Part shown: piece after piece, positions 34,147 through 42,059 of the stretch
How the letters are laid out: every line of letters begins with the position of its first letter
Numbering within the stretch: position 1 is the first letter of the stretch
Assembly (NCBI RefSeq): GCF_017355185.1
Contig: NZ_JADILJ010000012.1
Location: 1 to 64,000 of the forward strand
Length of the DNA stretch: 64,000 bases
Reading direction: 5' to 3'
Source: Rathayibacter sp. SD072
GTDB taxonomy: Bacteria; Actinomycetota; Actinomycetes; Actinomycetales; Microbacteriaceae
Position numbers and translations under genes: made by a program
The notes under the pieces: model-generated
Seen by the model: only the letters and a program-made list of their open reading frames with translations
Databases searched by the model: none
What the model was told of the DNA's origin: nothing

Positions 34147-36162
34147 TCAGCCGATCAGCACCGCGAAGCCCTGAGCCCGCAGCTCCACGGAGGCGCCGGC
34201 AGCCGCCGCGGACTCGCTCACGAGCACGCCGTCGGCCGAGTAGACGCGCAGCGTCCCCGAGCCTTCGAGCGTCGTCGAGCGCGCCGTCACGGTCGAGTTC
34301 CGCAGCAGCTCCGTGCGTCCGCCGTCGCCCTCGAGCACGAGGCGCGACACCACGGGGCGCACCAGCAGCGCGTCCAGCTTCGTCTCACCGGTCAGCCCGC
34401 GCACGTCGATCGTGGTCGCGCTCGCGGGCACCGTGCGGCGCAGCTTCTGCGGGAGCAGGGCTCCCGACGCCTCGGTGATGCCCTGCGCGCCGACGGTGCT
34501 CGTCAGCAGGTCCAGCGGACGGCGTCCCGTGTTCCAGGCACTCCGCGGAGTCGTCGCCGTGCCCTTCTCGACCTGCCAGAGCACCGGCTCGATCACGCGC
34601 TCCTGGATGGAGGAGCCGAGGCCGATCGTCGCCGCGCGGCGCCAGTTCGTCAGCGACAGGTACGAGCCGCTCCACGACGACTCCCCCGTCCAGCTCGATT
34701 CCGGAGTGACGACCGTGCCGCCGCGCGCCGTCTCGGCCTCGACGACCTCGAGTCCCTCGCGGCTCACCTGGGTCGCGACCGACCGCGCCCGGTCGGCCAG
34801 CTCGGGTCGGTCGTCGAGCGCGATCATGGCGAGGAGGCCGTGGATGGTGCTCTCGGCGCCGCTGTTGCGGTTCACGCTGCCGTCGGCCTGCACGCCGTCG
34901 AAGGTGATGCCCGTCGCCGGATCGTAGACCGCGGTGCCGCTCCGGTTGAGGCCGAAGAACCAGGCGCCCTGCACGCCGGCGAGGTCGGTGTAGGCGCTCG
35001 ACCCGGTCGCGTCGGCGAGGGCGAGCGAGTTCTGCAGCCGCGAATCCGCTCCGTAGGCGATCTGCACCGTCTCGGTCGGGCTCGGGTAGCGGCCGTTGTC
35101 GGGGCCGCCCGAGGTCAGCAGCTCCGGCGCGAAGCGGGAGCCCTCGACGACGGCAGGCTCGAGAAGCGAGGCGTCGCCCAGTGCGACGGAGGACTCGGCG
35201 AGCGCCGCGGGCATCTGCGACGCCCAGGAGTGCCAGAGCGAGCGCGACTTCGCCCACGGCAGGATCGCACCGTACGGCCACGACGTGGTGTCGGCGTCCG
35301 TCGTCGTGCGCGCGAGCGCCGCCACGCCCTCGGCGAGCTTCGCGGTGCTGTCGCGCACCGCGGAGTCGTCGGGCACGGCCTCGACGTACGCCGAGAGGCC
35401 CAGCAGCGCCTCGGCGGTCGCGTCCGCCCCGTCGACGATCAGCCAGGCGGGCACGTCGACGCCGTCGGCCTTCTGGTACTGGCCGAAGCGGCCGAGCACC
35501 TCGCGGTCGACCGCGGCGACGCCGAGGCGGAGACGCTCCTGCAGGAACGCGGCGAACTCCGGGTCGTCGTCCTCGAAGGCCGCGTAGCCCTCGCCGAGCG
35601 CCCAGAGGGTGCGGGCGAGCCAGTAGCTGTCCTCGGAGTCGCTCGGATCGGGCAGCTCGACCGGCTCGGCGCTCGCGTTGAGCTCGCCGTCGGGCTGCAT
35701 CCAGAGCACCACGTTGCCGGCGTCGTCACCCACCGTGGTCTGGAAGTAGGCGAGGGCGCGCAGGGTCTCGTAGGCGTTCTCGCGGCTGGCCGTCGATCCG
35801 GTCTGCTGCCAGTGCCGCAGGTAGGCGACGGCGGCCCGGGAGATGTCGTCGGTGTTGAAGGCGCCCTGCCCCCAGTCGCCGGTCGCGGCATCGAGGGGAC
35901 CGCCGCCGACGCGCTCGAACGTGCCGCCGTCGCGAGCATCGGCGTACGTCCACGGCATCACCAGCTCGGGCTCCTCGGCGAGGCGGTAGGTCGTGTGGCC
36001 GGGCTCCGGAGTCGGAGTGGCGGTGTCGAGCAGGAAGTCGAGGTGCGCGGTGTTCGCGAGGGGGGCCGCCGCGTGCGCGGGGGCCGCGCCGAGGGTGAGG
36101 CCCCCGGCGACGAGGGCGGTGGCGGCGAGTGCCGCCGCCGTCCGGGTTCTGGCGTTCGTCAT
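34147..36162 (-). CDS. Secreted glycosidase-like protein, specificity unknown
   Basis: A 671-residue protein with a clear signal peptide (AAALAATALVAGGLTLG, cleavage near AHA-A at ~32). The first ~500 residues are rich in aromatics and repeated helical pairs, suggesting an (alpha/alpha)6 barrel: AAVAYLRHWQQTG, WLARTLWALGEGYAAFE, WLIVDGADATAEALLGL, NRNSGAESTIHGLLAM. The last ~150 residues look like a beta-rich accessory domain. No catalytic motif is certain. Neighbouring sugar transporters and LacI genes make a polysaccharide-acting enzyme likely. ATG 36162 is set by the signal peptide. Confidence 0.65.
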   Translation of the reverse strand: MTNARTRTAAALAATALVAGGLTLGAAPAHAAAPLANTAHLDFLLDTATPTPEPGHTTYRLAEEPELVMPWTYADARDGGTFERVGGGPLDAATGDWGQGAFNTDDISRAAVAYLRHWQQTGSTASRENAYETLRALAYFQTTVGDDAGNVVLWMQPDGELNASAEPVELPDPSDSEDSYWLARTLWALGEGYAAFEDDDPEFAAFLQERLRLGVAAVDREVLGRFGQYQKADGVDVPAWLIVDGADATAEALLGLSAYVEAVPDDSAVRDSTAKLAEGVAALARTTTDADTTSWPYGAILPWAKSRSLWHSWASQMPAALAESSVALGDASLLEPAVVEGSRFAPELLTSGGPDNGRYPSPTETVQIAYGADSRLQNSLALADATGSSAYTDLAGVQGAWFFGLNRSGTAVYDPATGITFDGVQADGSVNRNSGAESTIHGLLAMIALDDRPELADRARSVATQVSREGLEVVEAETARGGTVVTPESSWTGESSWSGSYLSLTNWRRAATIGLGSSIQERVIEPVLWQVEKGTATTPRSAWNTGRRPLDLLTSTVGAQGITEASGALLPQKLRRTVPASATTIDVRGLTGETKLDALLVRPVVSRLVLEGDGGRTELLRNSTVTARSTTLEGSGTLRVYSADGVLVSESAAAAGASVELRAQGFAVLIG

Positions 36163-36207
36163 TGAACTCTCCGATGTGTGGGGGTGGGTGGTGCTTCTGG
36201 TCGTGGG

Positions 36208-36491
36208 GGATCTCGATACGCCCGCTCCGCGGGCTACTCGATCAGCAGGGATGAGGCGGCGGTCGGATGCTTGCTGGTCGAGTAGCCGCCCAGCGGCGTA
36301 TCGAGACCCACGTACTCCAGAAGCGGTGGATCTCGACACGCCCGCTCCGCGGGCTACTCGATCGGCAAGGGGCGAGGCGGCGGTCGGACTGCTTGCTGGT
36401 CGAGTAGCCCCGCAGGGGCGTATCGAGACCCACCACCGCCCGGAGACGGGGATCTCGATACGCCCGCTCCGCGGGCTACTCGATCAGCAGG
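36208..36491. repeat. Five alternating palindromic elements
   Basis: Five copies of the GATCTCGATACGCCCGCTC/GCGGGCTACTCGATCAGCA element occur at 36208-36249 (+), 36271-36310 (inverted), 36328-36370 (+), 36392-36431 (inverted) and 36449-36491 (+). Orientation strictly alternates and start-to-start spacing is 57-64 bases. Some linkers are also shared (GGCGAGGCGGCGGTCGGA). This is the densest cluster of this family in the window. Confidence 0.85.
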
Positions 36492-36527
36492 AGGCGAGGC
36501 GCCCGAGCTAGGGCGCGAACACCGCCC

Positions 36528-37601
36528 TCATCCGTCCGTCCGCACCAGACGCGCCGCGCCGATCCTCGAGTCGGCCATGCCGTAGAAGACGTAGTGCTGC
36601 CCGTCGATCTCCTCGATCGCCGTCGGGAAGACGACGTTGGGCACGATGCCCGAGCGCTCGTCCTCCGTCTCGGCCTCGAGCAGCGGCTCGCTCGTGCGCG
36701 CGATCACGCGCGAGGGGTCGTCGCCGTCGAGCAGGATCGCTCCGGCCGCGTAGTTGACGTTCTGCTGCTGCGAGAACGCGCTGTCGATCACTCCGGTCAC
36801 CCCGTGGTGGATCAGCAGCCAGCCCTCGGGCACGCGCAGCGGCACGGGGCCGCCTCCGACCTTCAGCTCCTCGAAGGGGAACTCGGGCCCCGCGAGGAAC
36901 CGGTGCCGGGTCCACCGCGTGAGGTTCGCCAGGTCGCGGTCCACCTCGGCGACCGGGACGTAGCTGATCCAGATGCTCTGGCGCGGATCCTCGGTGCCGG
37001 CGGGCAGGCGGACGCCCTCCCCCGGCTTGGTCTCGCCGAGGTCCCACATGGGCCGGTGCAGCACGGCGAAGGACCGCGTGCCGTCGGGCGCCGTCACGAT
37101 CTCGGGGAAGAACACGGTGTCCTTGTTGTGGAACAGCCCGAGGTCGATGTCGAGCGCGTCGTCGTACGCGAAGGTCACGGGGCCGAGCCGGCGCCAGTCG
37201 CGCAGGTCCTCCGACACGGCGAGCGCCGTCCGCGGACCCAGCGGCCCGTACGCCACGTACGTCATGACGTGCAGGCCGAGGGCCTCGATCCACGTGACGC
37301 GCGGGTCCTCGACTCCGGCGTTCGCGGCACCGCGCTCGAACCCGCGGTCGGGCGCCAGCACGACCCCCTGCCGCTCGACGCCGACGGGCACGCCGTTCTC
37401 GACGAGCACGCGGGCGAGCCCGATCCGCGAGACGTTGCCGGTCGCGACCATGCGGGGCAGCAGGTACAGCTCGCCGTCCGGGCCGCGACCGCTGCCCGGG
37501 TTGAGCACCCCCTCGGCCTCGAGCTGGTCGCCCGGCAGGGGCTCCATCACGATGCCGACGCGCTCGAGTCGGTAGGGGACGGTGGTGAGGGTGGGAGTCA
37601 T
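36528..37601 (-). CDS. GH130-like glycoside phosphorylase/hydrolase
   Basis: A 357-residue protein with the five-bladed beta-propeller pattern of GH130: LNPGSGRGPDGELYLLPRM near the start, NAGVEDPRVTWIEALGLHVMTYVAYG with the conserved E-D-P-R, LHRPMW, GGGPVPLRVPEGWLLIHHGV, and FPTAIEEIDGQHYVFYGMAD. GH130 enzymes phosphorolyse or hydrolyse beta-mannosides. The general acid is usually an Asp near the N-terminus, not certain here. I chose ATG 37601, six bases after GAAAGG; ATG 37607, overlapping the permease stop, is an alternative. It ends the second sugar operon. Confidence 0.8.
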   Translation of the reverse strand: MTPTLTTVPYRLERVGIVMEPLPGDQLEAEGVLNPGSGRGPDGELYLLPRMVATGNVSRIGLARVLVENGVPVGVERQGVVLAPDRGFERGAANAGVEDPRVTWIEALGLHVMTYVAYGPLGPRTALAVSEDLRDWRRLGPVTFAYDDALDIDLGLFHNKDTVFFPEIVTAPDGTRSFAVLHRPMWDLGETKPGEGVRLPAGTEDPRQSIWISYVPVAEVDRDLANLTRWTRHRFLAGPEFPFEELKVGGGPVPLRVPEGWLLIHHGVTGVIDSAFSQQQNVNYAAGAILLDGDDPSRVIARTSEPLLEAETEDERSGIVPNVVFPTAIEEIDGQHYVFYGMADSRIGAARLVRTDG

Positions 37602-37603
37602 GG

Positions 37604-38521
37604 TCATCCTTTCACTCCGGATCCGAGATCGGTCGAGACGAAGTAGCGCTGGAACACGATGAACAGCACGACGACGGGGGCGGCGAGCACGACGGCGCCC
37701 GCCAGGATCGCCCCGAACGGGTTGTCGGTCGACGACGCGACGTTCGAGATGTAGTTGGCCAGGGACACGGCGAGCGGCTGCAGCGACGCGTCCTTGGTGA
37801 TGAGGAAGGGCCAGAGGAACTCGTTCCAGGGGCCGATGAAGGTGAGGAGGACCGCCGTGACGAGCGCGGGCCGCACCAGCGGGAGGGCGACGTTCCAGAG
37901 CAGCTTCAGCTCGCCGGCGCCGTCGATCCGGGCCGCCTCGAACAGCTCCTTCGGGAGCTGCAGGAAGTACTGCCGGAAGATGATCACCGCTGTGGAGTTG
38001 ATGGCGAACGGCAGGATCATGCCCACGTGGCTGTCGGCGAGACCGTAGTCGCGGGCGATCAGCACGTAGAGCGGGATCTGCAGCAGCTGGAACGGGATGA
38101 CCTGCACGAGCAGGACGAGAGCGAACACGGCGTTGCGTCCGCGCCACTGCAGCATCGCGAGCGCGTAGCCGGCCAGCACGCCGAACACGACGGTGCACAG
38201 CAGCACGCCGCCCGTGAAGATCCCGGAGTTGACCAGGCCGGTGAGCAGGCTGATCCGCTCGTTCACGTTGACGTAGTTGTCGAGCGTGAGGTTCGCCGGG
38301 TCGGGGACCGCGCCGGCGAGGGTCGGGTCGGGGTCGGTCTGCAGCGAGCCGACGACCATGTAGTAGAAGGGGAACAGGAAGACGATCGCGCCCAGCCCGA
38401 GGACCACGCCGCGCAGGACGACCGCCGAGCGGCTCATGCCCACGGGGCGTCGACGCGTTCTGATCGGAGTGACGGCGGGCACGGCCGAGGCCGCTGCTCC
38501 CGCGCTGACCTGCGCGCTCAT
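37604..38521 (-). CDS. Carbohydrate ABC transporter permease (MalG-type), second locus
   Basis: A 305-residue permease with six spans and the EAA motif ELFEAARIDGAGELKLLWNVALP near residue 200. It ends in the subfamily-typical GSGVKG. It overlaps the MalF-type gene by four bases and is followed at once by the GH130-like gene. It resembles the permease at 30187-31107 in layout but not closely in sequence, so the two loci are not a recent duplication. Confidence 0.9.
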   Translation of the reverse strand: MSAQVSAGAAASAVPAVTPIRTRRRPVGMSRSAVVLRGVVLGLGAIVFLFPFYYMVVGSLQTDPDPTLAGAVPDPANLTLDNYVNVNERISLLTGLVNSGIFTGGVLLCTVVFGVLAGYALAMLQWRGRNAVFALVLLVQVIPFQLLQIPLYVLIARDYGLADSHVGMILPFAINSTAVIIFRQYFLQLPKELFEAARIDGAGELKLLWNVALPLVRPALVTAVLLTFIGPWNEFLWPFLITKDASLQPLAVSLANYISNVASSTDNPFGAILAGAVVLAAPVVVLFIVFQRYFVSTDLGSGVKG

Positions 38522-39474
38522 GAGTTCCTCTCCCCGGCGAACCGGTTCTGCAGGTAGGCGATGATCAGGACGCCGATGACGAGGACGACTCCGATGGCCG
38601 ACGCCACGTCGGGCTGCCCCTGCTGGAGGCCCAGCTGGTACATCAGCAGGACCGGGGAGGCGGAAGCGCCGTTGGGCCCGCCGCCGCCGGTCAGGAGATA
38701 CGGCTCGGTGAACAGATTCGCTCCGGTGACCGTCGAGACGAGCAGCACGAGCAGGGTCGCCGGCCGCACGCTCGGCACGGTGACCGAGAAGAACTGGCGC
38801 ACCCGGCCGGCTCCGTCGGTCGAGGCCGACTCGTACAGCTCCTTCGGCACGTTCTGCAGCGCCGCGAGGTACAGCAGGATGTAGAACCCGAGCTGCTTCC
38901 ACGTGACGAAGATCGCGATGACGGGCATGGCGAGGTCGTCGTTGATCAGCCACGACGGATCCGGCGCCAGCGGGCCGAGCAGGCTGTTGACCAGCCCGTT
39001 CCCGTTGAACAGGAACAGCCAGACCGCGACGATCGCGACGCTCGCCGTCACGTAGGGCACGTAGAACGAGACCCGGAGGAACGTGCGCAGGTGCACGACC
39101 TTGTCCAGCGCCGAGGCGAGCAGCAGCGCCAGGATCACCGTCAGCGGCACGTTGATGATCAGGAAGATCCCGATGTTGCCGAACGAGCGGATGACCTGCG
39201 GATTCGAGAACGCGGTGACGAAGTTCTCGAGGCCGACGAACGGCCGGTCGACCTGCACGCCGGGCGCGGCGAAGAAGAAGTCGTGGAACGCGATGTAGAC
39301 CGAGTACCCGACCGGGAACGCGAACACCGCCAGCACGAAGACCAGGTACGGGCCGCCGAACAGCAGTCCGAGCGGCTGGGGTCCGAGCACGCGGCGGAGA
39401 AGGCTCCGCTTCGCTGCCGGGCCCGGGGCCCCGGCGCCCGTGGACGCCGGAGCCTTCGGGGTGAGCGTGGTCAC
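38518..39474 (-). CDS. Carbohydrate ABC transporter permease (MalF-type), second locus
   Basis: A 318-residue permease. The first span lies near residue 40 (LLFGGPYLVFVLAVFAFPVGYSVYIAF). The EAA-like loop ELYESASTDGAGRVRQFFSVTVP is near residue 215. The GTG start lies eight bases after the binding-protein stop. It partners the MalG-type permease downstream. Confidence 0.9.
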   Translation of the reverse strand: MTTLTPKAPASTGAGAPGPAAKRSLLRRVLGPQPLGLLFGGPYLVFVLAVFAFPVGYSVYIAFHDFFFAAPGVQVDRPFVGLENFVTAFSNPQVIRSFGNIGIFLIINVPLTVILALLLASALDKVVHLRTFLRVSFYVPYVTASVAIVAVWLFLFNGNGLVNSLLGPLAPDPSWLINDDLAMPVIAIFVTWKQLGFYILLYLAALQNVPKELYESASTDGAGRVRQFFSVTVPSVRPATLLVLLVSTVTGANLFTEPYLLTGGGGPNGASASPVLLMYQLGLQQGQPDVASAIGVVLVIGVLIIAYLQNRFAGERNS

Positions 39475-39481
39475 GGCCGGC

Positions 39482-40780
39482 TCACTGCTGGCCGGCGAGC
39501 CCGGTGACGGTCTCGGCCGCTCCGTCGAGGGCCGACTGCACGTCGCCCTCGCCGAAGATCACCGTCTTGCCCCACGCGTCGCGGATCGCCTGCAGCATCT
39601 GCACCGTGTTCGGTCCCGACGGAACCTCGATGGTGCGGCTCGCCTGGTCGCCGAAGCGCTGGTAGGCGGGGTTCGCCTCGAAATAGTCGGCGTAGGTGGT
39701 CTGCAGGTCGGTGCGCAACGGCATCTGGCCGGTGGTCTCGAGGAGCGAGCGGTCCTGCTCCTCACTGGTCGCGAACTTCAGCACCTCCCACGCGGTGCCC
39801 TTGTTCTCGCAGGCGGAGTAGAGGCCGACGTTCTTCGCGTCACTGAAGGTCCAGGTGTCCTCGGGCGCAGTGCCGTCGGGGGTGGGCACCGAGACGGAGC
39901 CCCAGTTCAGGTCCTCGTAGACCGAGACGGCCCACGGGCCCACGATCGACATCGCGGCCTGGCCGTCGGCGAACGCGTCGCCCTGGTACTGCTCGCGACC
40001 GGCGAGGCCCTGGTCGTACAGGCCCTTCCAGAACTCGGCGACCTCGTAGCCGTCCTCGCTCGCGAAGGTGGCCTCGCCGTCCTCGACCAGGCCCGTGCCT
40101 CCGGTGGCGGCGGCGTACAGCGGCATGAAGTCGAACTGCGTCTGGAAGAACTCGCTGGTGGGCGCGGGCTGGATCGCGGCGGGCGCGGCTCCGGACTCGA
40201 CGAGCGTCTTCGACGTGGCGACGAACTCGTCGTAGGTCGCCAGCGACGGGTTCTCGGGGTCGAGACCGGCCTGCGCGAAGAGGTCCTTGTTGTAGAAGAT
40301 GACGACCGGATTGCTCTTCCACGGCATCTGGAAGTAGTCGCCGTCGGCGTTCTGGTACTGCTCGGCGAGGTCGCCGCTGCGGGTCTCGATGTAGTCGTCG
40401 CCGTCCTCGAACTCCGACAGGTCGACGAGGCCGCCCTGCTTCTCGAACTGGCCGACCGCGCTGGGTGCCGTGTTGAAGACGAGGCAGGGCGCGTTGCCGG
40501 CGGTGATCGCGGCTCCGATGACCTCCTCGCTGCTCTTGCCTGCCGGGATCTCCTGACCGGTGATCTCCTGGTCCGGGTTGTCCGCGTTCCAGGCCTCGAC
40601 CATCGCCTCTCCCCAGGCGACCTCCTGCTCGTTGTTCGAGTACCAGATCGTGATCGGGCCGGTCGCGGTGAGGTCGGTGGAGGCGCCGCCTCCCCCGCCA
40701 CTGCACGCGGTGAGGCCGATCGTCGCCAGCGAGGCGATGCCGATCCCGGTGAGCCATCGTCTCGTCGTCGAGCTGCTCAT
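39482..40780 (-). CDS. Carbohydrate-binding lipoprotein (family 1), second locus
   Basis: A 432-residue lipoprotein. The signal peptide ends in IGLTAC (Cys near residue 25), followed by a glycine-rich linker. The mature protein begins LTATGPITIWYSNNEQEVAWGEAMVEAWNA and contains QMPWKSNPVVIFYNKDLF and a late GQMPLRTDLQ, all typical of family 1 sugar-binding proteins. I chose ATG 40780 (GGAGAAC upstream) because it gives a proper signal peptide. The lacI gene precedes it by 49 bases, with a GC-rich hairpin between. Confidence 0.88.
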   Translation of the reverse strand: MSSSTTRRWLTGIGIASLATIGLTACSGGGGGASTDLTATGPITIWYSNNEQEVAWGEAMVEAWNADNPDQEITGQEIPAGKSSEEVIGAAITAGNAPCLVFNTAPSAVGQFEKQGGLVDLSEFEDGDDYIETRSGDLAEQYQNADGDYFQMPWKSNPVVIFYNKDLFAQAGLDPENPSLATYDEFVATSKTLVESGAAPAAIQPAPTSEFFQTQFDFMPLYAAATGGTGLVEDGEATFASEDGYEVAEFWKGLYDQGLAGREQYQGDAFADGQAAMSIVGPWAVSVYEDLNWGSVSVPTPDGTAPEDTWTFSDAKNVGLYSACENKGTAWEVLKFATSEEQDRSLLETTGQMPLRTDLQTTYADYFEANPAYQRFGDQASRTIEVPSGPNTVQMLQAIRDAWGKTVIFGEGDVQSALDGAAETVTGLAGQQ

Positions 40781-40803
40781 GGTGTTCTCCTTGTCCTGTG
40801 CTC

Positions 40804-40827
40804 GGCGCGCGCGGCGGTGCGCGCGCC
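40804..40827. terminator. Hairpin between lacI and the binding-protein gene
   Basis: GGCGCGCGC and its exact complement GCGCGCGCC are separated by six bases. It starts just after the lacI stop, inside the 49-base spacer before the sugar-binding protein gene. It may reduce read-through or protect the downstream mRNA. Confidence 0.5.
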
Positions 40828-40829
40828 TC

Positions 40830-41852
40830 TCAGTGGGTCGGCCGCGGCGGAGCGGTCGAGTGGCGCACGACGAGCCCGGCGGGCTCGAGGTCGACATCGG
40901 GGGCGCTCCCGGTCTCGATCAGATCGAGGAGCGTGCGGGCCGCCGCCTCGCCCCAGCGCGCGGGGCGCGTGCGGGCGGAGGTCAGCGTCGGGTAGACGTG
41001 GGCGGCGATCGCGGAGTCGTCGAACCCCGTGATCGAGAGGTCGTCGGGCAGCCGGAGCCCGCGGGTGTGCGCGACGCCGAGGCCGGCGATGGCCATCGGG
41101 TCGTTCGCGTAGACGACCGCGGTCGGCGGTTCGGCGAGGTCGAGGAGCTGCTCCGTGGCGCGCGCGCCCTGGCCTGCGCTGAAGTCGGTCGCGACGACCG
41201 GGCCGGGCTCGAGCCCCGCGTCGCCGCACGAGCCGAGGAACGCCGCGCGGCGGCGGCGCGAGTGCAGCAGGTGATCGGGACCGGCGACATGGGCGATGCG
41301 CCGGTGGCCGAGCGCGGCGAGGTGCGCGACGGCGTCCGCGATGCCGGCGGCGTCGTCCATGACGACCGCGGGCGACGGCGATCCGTGGAAGCGGCCGAGG
41401 GTGACGGCGGGCAGGCCGAGCTCAGCGAGCAGGGCGGGACGGGAGTCGTCCCCGCGCAGATCCGTCAGGAAGATCCCGTCGACGCGGCGGTCGGCGGCGA
41501 GGGTGCGGTACACCGCCTCCTCCGAGGCGCCGGGCTCGACCACGCTGAGCACGAGCACCCGGCCGTTCTCGGCGAGCACGCGCTCGACGCCCGAGATGAA
41601 CGAGGGGAAGAACGGATCCGCGGCGATCACTTCGGGATCGCGCGCAACGACGAGGCCCACCGCGAACGAGACGCTGATCGAGAGGGAGCGGGCGGTGACG
41701 CTGGGGCGGTAGCCGAGGTCGGCCGCGACCTGGAGGATCCGCTCGCGGGTGCCGGCGGAGACACCGGGCCTGTCGTTCAGCGCGAACGAGACGAGCGCCT
41801 TGCTGACGCCGGCCTCGCGGGCGACGTCGAGGATCGTGGGCCTGTCGGCCAT
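40830..41852 (-). CDS. LacI family transcriptional regulator, second locus
   Basis: A 340-residue regulator. The helix-turn-helix is TILDVAREAGVSKALVSFALN (~residues 6-26), with a hinge helix DLGYRPSVTARSLS and a sugar-binding domain ending in VYANDPMAIAGLGVA and LSITGFDDSAIA. The operator AACCGGTT pair lies 20 bases upstream of its start. It is the first gene of the lacI/binding-protein/permease/GH130 operon, so it represses itself together with the transporter. Confidence 0.88.
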   Translation of the reverse strand: MADRPTILDVAREAGVSKALVSFALNDRPGVSAGTRERILQVAADLGYRPSVTARSLSISVSFAVGLVVARDPEVIAADPFFPSFISGVERVLAENGRVLVLSVVEPGASEEAVYRTLAADRRVDGIFLTDLRGDDSRPALLAELGLPAVTLGRFHGSPSPAVVMDDAAGIADAVAHLAALGHRRIAHVAGPDHLLHSRRRRAAFLGSCGDAGLEPGPVVATDFSAGQGARATEQLLDLAEPPTAVVYANDPMAIAGLGVAHTRGLRLPDDLSITGFDDSAIAAHVYPTLTSARTRPARWGEAAARTLLDLIETGSAPDVDLEPAGLVVRHSTAPPRPTH

Positions 41853-41872
41853 CTCGCGCCTCCCTCTCGAGT

Positions 41873-41899
41873 CTGAACCGGTTTACTTAACCGGTTCAG
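41873..41899. promoter_or_regulatory. LacI operator pair (AACCGGTT type)
   Basis: CTGAACCGGTT (41873-41883) and its exact complement AACCGGTTCAG (41889-41899) form a large inverted repeat with a five-base spacer. Each arm is also a near-palindrome around CCGG, as in LacI-family sites. It lies just upstream of the lacI start, so it is probably the operator of the whole second sugar operon. Confidence 0.75.
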
Positions 41900-41957
41900 G
41901 CACGCTATCAGGAGCGGGCGGAGAAGAGAAGAGGGCCGAGAGCCGGCAGTCCGGCGC

Positions 41958-42024
41958 AGAACATCAGCTGAGAGGGGGGTCTCTCGGCTGTCAGCCGACC
42001 GACCCCCCTCTGCGCTGACGTTCT
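41958..42024. terminator. Complex stem-loop insulating two leftward operons
   Basis: The outer arms AGAACATCAGC..AGAGGGGGGTC (41958-41981) and GACCCCCCTCT..GCTGACGTTCT (42001-42024) pair nearly perfectly. Between them TCGGCT-GTC-AGCCGA (41984-41998) forms an inner hairpin. It lies just past the end of the amidase gene and before the lacI promoter, so it probably ends the amine operon transcript. Confidence 0.7.
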
Positions 42025-42059
42025 GGGGGCGACCCGGCGGCCGGGCGACCCGTCGACCC

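Noticed and set aside
36163-36527. Insertion-sequence remnant around the alternating repeats
   Set aside because: No transposase fragment, target duplication or terminal inverted pair was found; the elements are short palindromes only.
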